Assembly (NCBI GenBank): GCA_002415085.1
Contig: DIBV01000005.1
Coordinates: forward strand, 1-64,000
Direction of reading: 5' to 3'
Source of the DNA: Arsukibacterium sp. UBA5043
GTDB lineage: Bacteria > Pseudomonadota > Gammaproteobacteria > Enterobacterales > Alteromonadaceae
DNA length: 64,000 nt
Shown here piece after piece: positions 24,301 to 32,556 of the stretch; positions within the stretch are counted from its first letter, which is position 1, and every line of letters starts with the position of its first letter. Under the pieces are notes generated by a model, which worked only from the letters and a program-made list of their open reading frames with translations, searched no databases and was not told the DNA's origin. The position numbers were made by a program, and so were the translations under genes.

Positions 24301-24893
24301 AATTACGCGACTTTGAGCGTTTCTTCGGATATGGCGGCACGTTAGACAGTTTTTTTAATGATTATCTGAGCCCCTTTGTTAACACCAGTCGCACGGCGTG
24401 GACGTTCAAAAAAGACATAGGGCTGAATGCCAGCGTACTAAAGACCTTTCAGAGTGCCCAGCGTATTCGTAGCACGTTTTTTGAACCGGGCAGCCAGAAA
24501 TTGAAAGTTGGCTTTAGTTTAAAACCATTATTTCTCGATCGGCATATTACCCACCTGATGCTGGACATTGCGGGACAGGAATTGTCTTACCGGCATGGAC
24601 CAACCCGTTCCAGCCAGTTTTACTGGCCGGGCGATCGCAACAAACTACAGACCCGGCTGGTGTTTACCCCGGCAAATGCCGGCCTGTCTTCAAACGTCAG
24701 CTATCAAGGGGAGTGGTCCTGGTTCCGCTTACTGGATGAACTAACGCTGGCTCGGCCGCAAACCCGCAGTGATAAAGTGCTGCATCTGGCGGTGCAGGGC
24801 AATAAAGCCCGGCTGGAGTTGGTTCCAGATACGGTCAACACGCCGTTTTGGAGCAACGAACTGGAGGCGTTCTCGTGTCCGGCCAGCCTGTAA
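21348..24893 (+). CDS. tssM: T6SS membrane-complex ATPase-like protein TssM (IcmF)
   Basis: 1181-residue inner-membrane protein forming the trans-envelope channel with TssJ and TssL. Two N-terminal spans (about 15-40 and 52-68) and a third at about 455-475 frame a cytoplasmic GTPase-like domain. Walker A GPPGSGKTT lies at 138-146, followed by VLIDTAGRYTTQ and VMFTKADLIAGFSEFFDDL. The large periplasmic part carries the IcmF-related region and the C-terminal domain (RSSQFYWPGDRNKLQTRLVF). Walker A is intact, which is not the case in every TssM. Its end overlaps tagF by 19 bases. Confidence 0.95.
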   Translation: MKLKGFFLSLRRIMTAGWLITLLGLTALALLIWFGGPLVAIAGVEPLASTTARLVTLLLIALIWGASHYIRGMREDRSHKQAVDTLLNGDEHQQQDAMAKRDIEILRGRMQKALDILKHASFSKARDIYQLPWYMLIGPPGSGKTTALQQSGLEFPLKEQMGVDAIEGIGGTRQCDWWFTNQAVLIDTAGRYTTQDSHAQQDASAWQGFLGLLRKHRPRRPINGVIVFVSLADLLNQTRTERNLHARAIKQRVQELQNQLGMSFPVYVMFTKADLIAGFSEFFDDLAPEDREQVWGTTFSLHPENEEKGVVAQFNKEFHAIVNRLHQRLYHRLQTEREQQSRAAIYEFPRQLRLLQSAADDFLKEIFSPNPFEKATMLRGVYIASATQQGQPIDRIMAQLGGNFGLAEPPLRRHTGEGKSYFLKRFFEQIVIPERELASVNLQHKNKHRWIRHGTLAASAVVSVWLLSAWTSSYHWNRQLVDDVALSLQQYHSLEQSQAQQSMLQLNEQLNVLRDMPAGYAGLLPADGPKNLGLYQGDKLGQSAKTAYQRALYAEFVPYLLASLTAEMQQHAEHRDYLYETLKTYLMIFQPERFEAEQVQAWFAQFTERLLPAEINQPLRNSLQSHLDALLQAGIQGARFDEKVVAGTRDLLMTVPLAERAYQRIRTELMDSHIPDFRLSDVLATDSVTLFSRRSGKPLRQGISGLYTYQGFHGVFNIEKRRIIRQLLSDSWVYGDEDDGAAKQSNADLSAQVTMRYMRDYVYLWQELLNDIEMQPITNVEQGLAHTKILAGPEQPIQNLIKAAQQNLRLTQLPESAELDMAADVAGKVAQTQFSSQTRRLNRVLPDEMPDVSRSLPGKEVEAAFSELLAINDAQLEQIGQTTRRYYDYLERLYAPGGRARQAYANQLNSEEANELNVALRRIRSEVPAPFSTWLGNISSDTAQLFASGSRQHINEAWQGKVLSEYRGAIAGRYPLNRQASSDIKLRDFERFFGYGGTLDSFFNDYLSPFVNTSRTAWTFKKDIGLNASVLKTFQSAQRIRSTFFEPGSQKLKVGFSLKPLFLDRHITHLMLDIAGQELSYRHGPTRSSQFYWPGDRNKLQTRLVFTPANAGLSSNVSYQGEWSWFRLLDELTLARPQTRSDKVLHLAVQGNKARLELVPDTVNTPFWSNELEAFSCPASL

Positions 24894-25603
24894 TATCACC
24901 CATCAACTCAACGTTAGGCTTTTGCGGAAAAGTCGCCAGCCAGGGAGATTTTCTGGCTCAGGGGCTCCAGGTTGCCTTTGTTGATAGTTGGAATGAATGG
25001 CTGCAGGCAGTGCTTGCGGTAAGTCGGGAACAACTTGGTGCGACCTGGCTGGAAACCTACCTGACTAGTCCGGTCTGGCACTTTGCCTTATCTGCAGGTG
25101 TCTGTAGCGATCAGGCAATGGCCGGTACCCTGATGCCATCGGTCGATCAGGTAGGACGCCATTACCCCTTTACGCTGGCGGCTGAATTGGCCGTCACTCC
25201 GGTTCAGGCGTGGCAGGAACGGGACTGGTGTGACACCTTCGAACAGCAGGTACTTGCTACCCTGGACGACGGCTTTAATTTGCAGCAGTGGCTGGCAGCG
25301 CTTGGCAAGCTGCATGTTGCCTGGCCTGAAGCAAAGAGAATCAGTGTCAGTCAAAGCAACAATGAAGCCATTCGTCAGGCCTGGACGATCAGTGGCAGTG
25401 AGCCGTTGGAGAGTCTTGGTTTGTTGCATCAGAGCTACCAGCAACAGTTTTCACGTTATTGCCTGTGGTGGACCAATGGCTCTGAGCATGTCGCCCCCTG
25501 CTTGCTGGTGACCTCTGGTTTACCTCAGGTTAGCCAGTATGCAGCGATGTTGGATGGCGACTGGTCACGCTGGAACTGGCAGCAAAAACATATTCAATAT
25601 TAA
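24875..25603 (+). CDS. tagF: T6SS-associated protein TagF (ImpM family)
   Basis: 242-residue regulator that in Pseudomonas represses T6SS post-translationally through the FHA protein. The N-terminal ImpM domain shows LGFCGKVASQGDFLAQGLQ, FVDSWNEWLQ, SPVWHFALSAGVC and VGRHYPFTLAAEL, which are diagnostic. I chose GTG 24875 because GGAGG (24863-24867) is exactly placed and homologues begin close to this point; the frame is open to 24848. It overlaps the tssM end by 19 bases and lies 20 bases before the phosphatase, so all regulators of this switch are co-transcribed. Confidence 0.88.
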   Translation: MSGQPVISPINSTLGFCGKVASQGDFLAQGLQVAFVDSWNEWLQAVLAVSREQLGATWLETYLTSPVWHFALSAGVCSDQAMAGTLMPSVDQVGRHYPFTLAAELAVTPVQAWQERDWCDTFEQQVLATLDDGFNLQQWLAALGKLHVAWPEAKRISVSQSNNEAIRQAWTISGSEPLESLGLLHQSYQQQFSRYCLWWTNGSEHVAPCLLVTSGLPQVSQYAAMLDGDWSRWNWQQKHIQY

Positions 25604-25622
25604 TCCGGATGGTTTCAGTTTT

Positions 25623-26393
25623 ATGCAAATTGCATTTCATGCCCAAAGCCACAAAGGCTTAGTTCGAAAACTTAACGAAGATGCCTGTTTGGCGCTGCCT
25701 GAAGCCGGCGTATGGGCGGTGGCTGATGGCATGGGAGGTCATGCCGCTGGTGACGTCGCCAGCCGAATGGTGATGGACCTGCTGAAAACGGCGGTGGACA
25801 GTGCCGGAGAGGCGTTAAGTGCAACCATACTAAGCCAGGCATTACAGGATGCCAATCGGGCATTGGTAAAATACAGTCAGCAACAGCTGCTTGGCACGCT
25901 GGCCGGCTCTACTGTGGTGGTTTTGTTTATTCAGCAGGATAGCTATCACTTACTTTGGGCTGGAGATAGCCGCTGTTATTTATTACGTAACAACACATTA
26001 AAACAATTAAGCCATGATCACAGCCAGGTTAATGAAATGATATCTCAAGGGTTGTTGGCGGCCAGCGAAGCAGAGAGCCATGAACTGGCAAATGTAATTA
26101 CCCGGGCGGTAGGGGTTGACGCACAACTTGATGTTGCATTGAATTCAGACACCTGTCAGCCAGATGATTTATTTTTATTGTGTACCGATGGTTTAACAAA
26201 AGAGTTACCTGATAATGAAATTTATCAATATTTACAACATGATGATATTGCTGACGCCAGTAAAGCATTGTTGCATTCTACGTTAGTTGCCGGGGCTAAA
26301 GACAATATCACTAGCATCCTGATTAAAGTGCGCCGCGAAACAAATGTTAATGAAAATGACAAAACAATTCCACTAAACCTGAAAAATGTATAA
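25623..26393 (+). CDS. pppA: T6SS PP2C-type Ser/Thr phosphatase PppA
   Basis: 256-residue Mn/Mg-dependent phosphatase opposing PpkA. The metal-binding motifs are complete: KLNEDACL, VADGMGGHAAGDVAS, AGDSRCYLL, LCTDGLTKEL and AKDNITSIL. No transmembrane or sensor domain is present. I chose ATG 25623 since it starts directly at the catalytic domain (MQIAFHAQSHKGLVRK). The frame is open to 25539, inside tagF, but reads as tagF overlap. The ribosome binding site is weak, consistent with coupling to tagF. It ends the first T6SS transcript unit; an AT-rich promoter region follows. Confidence 0.9.
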   Translation: MQIAFHAQSHKGLVRKLNEDACLALPEAGVWAVADGMGGHAAGDVASRMVMDLLKTAVDSAGEALSATILSQALQDANRALVKYSQQQLLGTLAGSTVVVLFIQQDSYHLLWAGDSRCYLLRNNTLKQLSHDHSQVNEMISQGLLAASEAESHELANVITRAVGVDAQLDVALNSDTCQPDDLFLLCTDGLTKELPDNEIYQYLQHDDIADASKALLHSTLVAGAKDNITSILIKVRRETNVNENDKTIPLNLKNV

Positions 26394-26400
26394 ATATAGT

Positions 26401-26430
26401 TTGATATGTTGTTATTTTGTGAGCTATAAA
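26401..26430 (+). promoter_or_regulatory. Candidate sigma-70 promoter for tssA-clpV
   Basis: TTGATA (26401-26406) and TATAAA (26425-26430) are separated by 18 bases, each one mismatch from consensus. They sit in a very AT-rich gap about 40 bases before tssA. This suggests a second transcription unit for sheath and baseplate genes. Confidence 0.5.
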
Positions 26431-26471
26431 GTAACATATTTTGCTGTTAATAGATTTAATGGTTAATTGTG

Positions 26472-27560
26472 ATGGATCGCAGTGAGTTAATAGATTTCGA
26501 GTTGTTAATTAAACCCGTTGCAGAGCATGCGCCGACGGGCATCGATCCTCGTAGCGATATCTCTCCTACCTCGCAGTATTACACTTTAAAAGACGTGCGC
26601 AGCCAGGCTCGGGCCAATGAACGGGCGATGTTGTTTGAGGACGAAGATTTTCAGGCGCTGGTACTCGATTGGCGACCGCTTGCCCAGGCATTACCCGATA
26701 TATTAGCTGAGCAAAGTAAGGATCTGGAATATGCTGCCTGGCTGATTGAAGCCTGGTGTCGCACAGAGGGTTTTGCCGGCCTGGCCGCCGGATTTAAAGT
26801 GACCCGTTTACTAATTGAACATTTCTGGCAGGATCTGTATCCACTGCCGGATGACGAAGGCATGGACGCCCGGATAGCGCCGCTGGTTGGCCTCAATGGC
26901 TATGAAGGTGATGGCGCGCTAATTACCCCAATATTAAGTATTCCCATTACCGATGTCAGTTCAACAGGGTGTTTTGCCTGTTGGCAATATGTACGCGCCG
27001 CCGACTTATCCCGCAAAGATGAAAGTAAGCAAAAACTTCGAGCTGATGCCGGTATCGCCAGCCTGGAGCAAATTCAACAGGCGGTGCAGGAAACCCCGGC
27101 CGGATTTTATCAGCAACTTTATCATGACATTCAGCAGGCGATTAGTGAGTTTAAACTATTGTCTGACGCAATGGATGCTGCCATGGCCGGCGAGCCGCAG
27201 CCAACCACTGCCATTAGTAAAGCCATGCAAAAGTGTCTGGATGCGGTGAGCTATCTGGCAGCAGATAAGCTGAAAGTGGCTGATGATTCCGCTGCAACTG
27301 GCGAAGCTGACTTCCTGGTTAACCCGCCATCTAATAATGTCGATGAGCAACTGCAATCACGTCAGCAGGTAATTCGCTCGTTGCAACATGCTGTTGATTT
27401 TTTTCGTAAGACCGAACCTCATTCGCCAATGTCGTACGCGCTTGAGCAGGTGATCCGCTGGAGTGATCTTACTTTGCCGGAGCTTTTGCAGGAGCTGATT
27501 GACGATAACAATACCCGAAACAGTTATTTTCGTCTGGCGGGGATACCGCAGACTAAGTAG
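26472..27560 (+). CDS. tssA: T6SS cap/assembly protein TssA (ImpA family)
   Basis: 362-residue protein that primes sheath and tube polymerisation. The ImpA N-terminal domain (about 10-130) shows DFELLIKPVAEHAPTGIDPR, DWRPLAQALPDILAEQSKDLEYAAWL and FWQDLYPLPDDEGMDARIAPL. The C-terminus ends with SPMSYALEQVIRWSDLTLPEL and SYFRLAGI, as in the VasJ-like class with a short oligomerisation domain. A GTG directly before it (26469) is an alternative start. The ribosome binding site is weak. First gene of the second T6SS unit. Confidence 0.92.
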   Translation: MDRSELIDFELLIKPVAEHAPTGIDPRSDISPTSQYYTLKDVRSQARANERAMLFEDEDFQALVLDWRPLAQALPDILAEQSKDLEYAAWLIEAWCRTEGFAGLAAGFKVTRLLIEHFWQDLYPLPDDEGMDARIAPLVGLNGYEGDGALITPILSIPITDVSSTGCFACWQYVRAADLSRKDESKQKLRADAGIASLEQIQQAVQETPAGFYQQLYHDIQQAISEFKLLSDAMDAAMAGEPQPTTAISKAMQKCLDAVSYLAADKLKVADDSAATGEADFLVNPPSNNVDEQLQSRQQVIRSLQHAVDFFRKTEPHSPMSYALEQVIRWSDLTLPELLQELIDDNNTRNSYFRLAGIPQTK

Positions 27561-27617
27561 TGCAACCGGCCAGCGTTGCCTGCGCGGCCACGACAGACAA
27601 ATGATAGGAGAGCGTAA

Positions 27618-28118
27618 ATGGAAAGTATTCACAGTAAGTTGTCACGGGTGCGCAAACCCAGGGTCCACATTACTTATGATGTAGAAACCGAAGGTAATGC
27701 GGTAAAAAAAGAACTGCCGTTTGTAGTAGGGGTAATGGGCGATTTCGCCGGCCACAATACTCAGGCACTAAAGCCGTTAAAAGACCGACGCTTTGTTCAA
27801 ATTGACCGCGATAATTTTGACGAAGTACTTAAACGGATGAACCCGAAGCTTAATTTTAAAGTGGAAAATAAACTGGCGGGCGATGGCAGCGAGTTTGCCG
27901 TGGATTTGCAGTTTAAATCGATGCAGGACTTTGAGCCTGCGGCCATTGTCCGTCAGGTTGAGCCGCTGGAAAAACTGATGGCTACCCGTAACAAATTACG
28001 GGATCTGATGACCAAAATTGACCGCTCTGAAGATCTTGAAAATATCCTGGAACGGGTACTTAACAGTGATGCTGACCTGCAACAGCTGGCGCAGGAACTG
28101 AATGTAGAGGACAAATAA
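27618..28118 (+). CDS. tssB: T6SS contractile sheath small subunit TssB (VipA)
   Basis: 166-residue sheath subunit that forms a heterodimer with TssC. Characteristic features are [21 protein letters not shown] at the N-terminus (shortened here), [32 protein letters not shown] and MNPKLNF. The C-terminal helix ([20 protein letters not shown]) pairs with TssC. GGAG precedes the ATG with 6 bases between. Only one base separates its stop from tssC. TagJ, encoded downstream, is known to bind TssB in systems of this kind. Confidence 0.96.
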   Translation: MESIHSKLSRVRKPRVHITYDVETEGNAVKKELPFVVGVMGDFAGHNTQALKPLKDRRFVQIDRDNFDEVLKRMNPKLNFKVENKLAGDGSEFAVDLQFKSMQDFEPAAIVRQVEPLEKLMATRNKLRDLMTKIDRSEDLENILERVLNSDADLQQLAQELNVEDK

Positions 28119-28119
28119 T

Positions 28120-29610
28120 ATGAGTACGGAAGCCTTAGCACAAAGCCACGACAGCAGCACCGAGTTTGCCTCACTACTTGACCAGGCTATCGGTGCCACC
28201 AAGCAGACAGATGCATCGCGCGCTGAAGAATTAATTCGGACGCTAACCGAAGAAGCAATGAGCGGTACCGTTAGCTGGAATAAAAACCTGACGGTAACCT
28301 TTAACGAGGCAATTAACCGGCTTGATACCCTAATCTCTGATCAGCTGGCGGCTATTATGCACGCAGAAGACTTTCAGAAATTAGAAGGCAGCTGGCGTGG
28401 TCTTAATCACCTGGTTACTAATTCCGAAACCGGTAGCTCGCTGAAGATCCGTATGATCAGCATGAGCAAAAAAGAGCTTTACAAAGATTTAAGTAAAGCA
28501 GTTGAGTTTGACCAGAGCCAGACCTTTAAGAAAGTATATGAAACAGAATTCGGCACCCCGGGTGGCGAACCCTATGGCGCCATCATTGGTGACTATGAGT
28601 TTACCAATCATCCGGAAGATATTGAAACTCTGACCTATATGTCAAATGTTTCTGCCGCTGGTTTTTGCCCGTTCTTGTCCAGTGCTTCACCGGCCCTGTT
28701 TGGTTTTGATGAGTGGACTGAGCTTTCCAAACCACGTGACTTGGAAAAGATTTTTGAATCACTGGAGTACACCAAATGGCGTTCATTCCGTGACAGTGAT
28801 GATTCGCGCTTTGTCACGTTGTCGATGCCGCGGGTGCTGGCACGTTTGCCTTATGGCAGTACCACAGCGCCGGTAGAAGAGTTTGGTTATGAAGAGTTCG
28901 AACTGGATACTCAGAAAGCGGTAGCAAAAAATACCAACCATAACCATTACTGCTGGATGAATGCTGCTTATGTACTGGGTAGCCGGCTGACCAATGCCTT
29001 TGCCCAGTATGGCTTCTGTACCGCCATTCGCGGCGCGGAAGGTGGCGGTAAAGTGGAGGGTTTACCATCACATATCTTTATGAGTGATGATGGCGACCCG
29101 GATCTGAAATGTCCTACCGAAATAGGCATTACCGACCGGCGGGAAGCTGAGCTTGGCAAAATGGGATTTTTGCCACTGTGCCATTACAAAAACACTGATT
29201 ACGCGGTATTTTTCGGTGCCCAGACCGCCCAGAAACCGAAAAAATATGAAAGCCCGGAAGCGACAGCGAATGCTGCCATCTCTGCCCGCCTGCCTTATTT
29301 AATGGCGACATCACGGTTTGCCCATTATCTGAAGGTACTGGCCCGCGACAAAATCGGCAGCTTTATGGAAGCCGAGGATGTGGAAGTATGGCTTAATCGT
29401 TGGATCCTGACTTATGTCAATGCGTCAGAAGGCAGTGGCCAGGAAGTCCGGGCCCGTTATCCGCTGGCCGATGCTAAGGTGCAGGTTCGTGAGATCCCCG
29501 GACGCCCCGGGTCTTACAATGCCGTAGCCTGGTTACGACCATGGCTGCAACTGGAAGAATTGTCTACGTCATTACGTTTAGTAGCCAAAATTCCGGAAAT
29601 GGGTAGCTAA
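28120..29610 (+). CDS. tssC: T6SS contractile sheath large subunit TssC (VipB)
   Basis: 496-residue major sheath protein. The N-terminal inter-subunit region reads [18 protein letters not shown], followed by ICDL-like [16 protein letters not shown] and the core motif [13 protein letters not shown]. It continues with [36 protein letters not shown] and [24 protein letters not shown]. The length is normal for TssC. Immediately downstream of tssB, with which it forms the sheath, and followed by a second TssC-like gene. Confidence 0.96.
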   Translation: MSTEALAQSHDSSTEFASLLDQAIGATKQTDASRAEELIRTLTEEAMSGTVSWNKNLTVTFNEAINRLDTLISDQLAAIMHAEDFQKLEGSWRGLNHLVTNSETGSSLKIRMISMSKKELYKDLSKAVEFDQSQTFKKVYETEFGTPGGEPYGAIIGDYEFTNHPEDIETLTYMSNVSAAGFCPFLSSASPALFGFDEWTELSKPRDLEKIFESLEYTKWRSFRDSDDSRFVTLSMPRVLARLPYGSTTAPVEEFGYEEFELDTQKAVAKNTNHNHYCWMNAAYVLGSRLTNAFAQYGFCTAIRGAEGGGKVEGLPSHIFMSDDGDPDLKCPTEIGITDRREAELGKMGFLPLCHYKNTDYAVFFGAQTAQKPKKYESPEATANAAISARLPYLMATSRFAHYLKVLARDKIGSFMEAEDVEVWLNRWILTYVNASEGSGQEVRARYPLADAKVQVREIPGRPGSYNAVAWLRPWLQLEELSTSLRLVAKIPEMGS

Positions 29611-29664
29611 GCGGGTTTTAGTAACTCACTCTGAGCAGTTAATAGAGGCAGGGACGGAAAAGTC

Positions 29665-31200
29665 ATGGCTGACGCAGTTAATTTTGTTGCTGATACAGTA
29701 TTTGATACAGAGGAGGACGCCAGTCCCTGTCCGTCCTATGCCCGTTATGCCAGAAAAGGTTTACTGAGCCGTTTTTTACGGGAGTCCGATCCGCTAAAAG
29801 CGGTGCTGTTCTGGCTGCAACATATTGAAAACCGTCCCTGTGTCGGCGCAGCTTTTGTGATACCGGTGCTGGGCCGGGCCATTGCTGAAATTGATTTTCT
29901 TATCAACCAGCAACTGAATGCAGTATTACATCATAAGTTGCTGCAGGAACTGGAAGCAAGCTGGCGGGGTTTGTTGTATCTGACTGAGCAGACAGAGCGT
30001 TTTGATCGGGAACAAAAAGTGAAAGTTAAACTTATTTCTCTTTCCTGGCCTGAGCTTAGCAAAGATATTAACCGGGCTATCGATTTTGACCAGAGTGATT
30101 TTTTCAAACTTATTTATGATAACGAATTTGACATGGCTGGTGGCGAACCATTTGGGGTGTTAATTGGCGATTACCAAATCAGTCACAAAATCCGCCGCGG
30201 CCAGAGTATTAATGATCTTGATACGTTAAAAGAGGTAGCCCGAACCGCCGCTGCAGCTTTTGCGCCCTTTATTACTGCGGCGCATCCTTCCTTATTTGGG
30301 GTTGACCATTTCTCAGAGCTGGGCCAGGTGAGTGATATCGCCAGCCAGTTTAAACAACCGGAATATGTTAAATGGCGGGCGCTTCGCAATATGGAAGATG
30401 CCCGCTTTTTAGGTCTGGTAATGCCGCAAGTACTGATGCGCCCGCCCTATAAAGATGATGGCAGTCGCACGGAAGGCTTCGTGTTTAAAGAGCAATTTAG
30501 CCAGCCGCAGCGAGACTATTTATGGGGTAATGCCGCCTGGGCATTTGCCGGGGTGTTGGTCAGGGCATACAGCGAGTCTGGTTGGTTTGGCCAAATACGC
30601 GGCATGAAAGCCGGCCATTATAATTTTGGGCTGGTGACGCATTTGCCGGTAAGTCAGTATGAAACGGAGAAATACCAGCCGTTCAATAAACCCTCGGTCA
30701 ATTTGCTGGTGGGCCACCGCTTTGAAGCAGCGTTATCAGATGCCGGTTTTGTGCCGCTGTCGGCGGTGCCTTACAGTGATTTCTATGCCTTTTATAACAA
30801 TGCGTCGGTGCAGGAAGCCAAAGCTTACGATAAAACCCTATCTAGTGTAAACGCGCGGCTTTCGGCCATGCTGCAATACATCTTATGTGTGGCCCGTTTT
30901 GCCCATTACATCAAAGTCATTGGTCGCGACAAAGTGGGGGGGTACGTCTCTGCAGAACACTGCGAGCAAGAATTGCAGCGTTGGCTGCATAACTACACCA
31001 CGGCCTCTGCTGATGCCTCATATGAAGTGAGGGCGCGCCGGCCTTTGCGGGAAGCACAGATAAAAGTTAAAGAAAAACGGGGTCAGCCCGGCCGTTATTA
31101 TTCAGTGATCCAGCTGCAGCCTCATTTTCAGCTCGATCAGATGGTGACATCAGTAAAGTTAGTCGCGGAGCTGTCTCCGAAGCAAAAGGCGTCAGCCTGA
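29665..31200 (+). CDS. Second, divergent TssC-family protein
   Basis: 511-residue paralogue of TssC. The core is conserved: LEASWRGLLYL, KVKLISLSWPELSKDINRAI, GGEPFGVLIGDYQISH, AHPSLFGVDHFSELGQ, CVARFAHYIKVIGRDKVGG and the C-terminal RRPLREAQIKVKEKRGQPG. The N-terminal region that interlaces neighbouring sheath subunits in TssC is replaced by an unrelated sequence (about residues 1-75, RFLRESDPLKAVLFWLQHIE). It could be a specialised sheath subunit or an accessory protein. Duplicate TssC genes (called impD or tssC2) are known in some loci, so the arrangement is not unique. GGGACGGAAAAGTC lies before the ATG. Confidence 0.9.
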   Translation: MADAVNFVADTVFDTEEDASPCPSYARYARKGLLSRFLRESDPLKAVLFWLQHIENRPCVGAAFVIPVLGRAIAEIDFLINQQLNAVLHHKLLQELEASWRGLLYLTEQTERFDREQKVKVKLISLSWPELSKDINRAIDFDQSDFFKLIYDNEFDMAGGEPFGVLIGDYQISHKIRRGQSINDLDTLKEVARTAAAAFAPFITAAHPSLFGVDHFSELGQVSDIASQFKQPEYVKWRALRNMEDARFLGLVMPQVLMRPPYKDDGSRTEGFVFKEQFSQPQRDYLWGNAAWAFAGVLVRAYSESGWFGQIRGMKAGHYNFGLVTHLPVSQYETEKYQPFNKPSVNLLVGHRFEAALSDAGFVPLSAVPYSDFYAFYNNASVQEAKAYDKTLSSVNARLSAMLQYILCVARFAHYIKVIGRDKVGGYVSAEHCEQELQRWLHNYTTASADASYEVRARRPLREAQIKVKEKRGQPGRYYSVIQLQPHFQLDQMVTSVKLVAELSPKQKASA

Positions 31201-31210
31201 GGGATCTTAA

Positions 31211-32062
31211 ATGAAAAAACTTAATACGTTGATCAGTAGTGGTCAGTTACAGCCTGCGTTGAGCCATGCCCTGGCGACGCTGCGGGACGACCCACTGAAT
31301 GCCCAGATGCGCGCAGTATACGTTGAGTTGCTGTGTATAGCGGGTGAGCTGGATAAAGCTGATGCACAGCTGGACATGATAGTTCGTCAGCATCCGGATT
31401 TTCTACTCGGCGCCGTTAATGTCCGGCAACTGATCAGGGCAGAAACTGCCCGGCGTGATTTTTACCAGGGCGGCATGACGGCCACGTTGTTTGGTGAACC
31501 AACACTGATGTTCAGCGCGTTGTTAAAGCTACGCTTAGCCATGCATGAACATGACATCGCTGCCGCGACAATGGCGGCTGAGGAAATGGAACAATTAAGG
31601 CCGCAGGTTGCTATTGCTCATCTCGACCAATGCCATTCGGACATCCGGGATCTGGACGACAGCCTGGCTGGGTATCTGGAATTATTTGGCACCGATGGTA
31701 AGTATTATCTGGCGGGGTTTGAACAAATCGCCAGTTTAAAGCTGCATCCTGTCAAAAGTCTGCTTGACCTTATTTGGCGGCGGGTTGACATCAGTATTAT
31801 TGATGGTCCTCAGGGTGAGGCTTTTTTACCCCTTATTTATGTGTCAACTCCGCTAATGGCTAGCGGCGCAGAGGCCGCTGCTGATCCGGTGATTCAGCTA
31901 GGCCGGGCTACCGACTGGCATGAACATAGCGCCCGACTGATTACCGGTACTGGCCAGAAAATGTTGTTGTTGGGTGAGCAAGCAGTGGCTTTGGGCGATA
32001 TCCATCAGCTTAGCACTGAAGGCGAAACCGAGGCGGTTGTCAGTACGGCAATGGCTGAATAA
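31211..32062 (+). CDS. tagJ: T6SS accessory protein TagJ (ImpE family)
   Basis: 283-residue cytoplasmic protein. The N-terminal TPR-like half (SSGQLQPALSHALATLRDDP, RAVYVELLCIAGELDKADAQL, HPDFLLGAVNVRQLIRAETAR) and the C-terminal domain (LLDLIWRRVDISIIDGPQGEAFLPLIY, LGRATDWHE, GTGQKMLLLG, shortened here) match ImpE. TagJ binds the N-terminal helix of TssB and modulates sheath recycling in systems with this gene. It lies 10 bases after the second tssC and 5 bases before tssE. Its presence places the system with the tagJ-containing T6SS lineages. Confidence 0.92.
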   Translation: MKKLNTLISSGQLQPALSHALATLRDDPLNAQMRAVYVELLCIAGELDKADAQLDMIVRQHPDFLLGAVNVRQLIRAETARRDFYQGGMTATLFGEPTLMFSALLKLRLAMHEHDIAAATMAAEEMEQLRPQVAIAHLDQCHSDIRDLDDSLAGYLELFGTDGKYYLAGFEQIASLKLHPVKSLLDLIWRRVDISIIDGPQGEAFLPLIYVSTPLMASGAEAAADPVIQLGRATDWHEHSARLITGTGQKMLLLGEQAVALGDIHQLSTEGETEAVVSTAMAE

Positions 32063-32067
32063 CGTCA

Positions 32068-32556
32068 ATGAAAGTGCATCAGAAACAAGCGTTGCAAATG
32101 TCACTGCTCGATCGGCTGATTGACGATGCGCCGGGCCAGAAAGATCCTGGCCGGCAACGTCGTGGCTTTGATTTAAAAGCGCTGCGGCAAAGTGTGCGGC
32201 GTGATCTGGAAAACCTGCTTAATACCAGGGTGCAATGGCATGTCTGGCCTGAGAGTTACAGCGAGTTGGAACAAAGCCTGCTGAACTACGGTCTGCCCGA
32301 TTTCTCGGTAATGGTAGTCGACTCTATTGAAGGCCGGCAACTGTTATGTCGGGCAGTAGAGCAATGTATCCGGCGCTTTGAACCCAGGTTTGTCGAGGTA
32401 GAAGTAACGCTGGCTGATGAGGACCAAAATATTGAGCGGGTGTTACGGTTACGGATCCAGGCGTTGCTATATGCTGACCCCGAACCCGAACATATTATGT
32501 TTGACTCGGAGGTAGAGCCGGTTCATCTGGGGCTGACCATCAGGGATTATCAGTAA
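32068..32556 (+). CDS. tssE: T6SS baseplate protein TssE (gp25-like)
   Basis: 162-residue baseplate component that starts sheath polymerisation. The gp25-like domain shows LRQSVRRDLENLLNTR, YSELEQSLLNYGLPDFS and IRRFEPRFVEVEV, the conserved EPR motif. The likely N-terminus MSLLDRLIDDAPGQ begins at an internal ATG (32098), a common TssE start. The longer frame from 32068 is equally open and neither has a good ribosome binding site. It overlaps tssF by one base (TAATG). Confidence 0.93.
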   Translation: MKVHQKQALQMSLLDRLIDDAPGQKDPGRQRRGFDLKALRQSVRRDLENLLNTRVQWHVWPESYSELEQSLLNYGLPDFSVMVVDSIEGRQLLCRAVEQCIRRFEPRFVEVEVTLADEDQNIERVLRLRIQALLYADPEPEHIMFDSEVEPVHLGLTIRDYQ

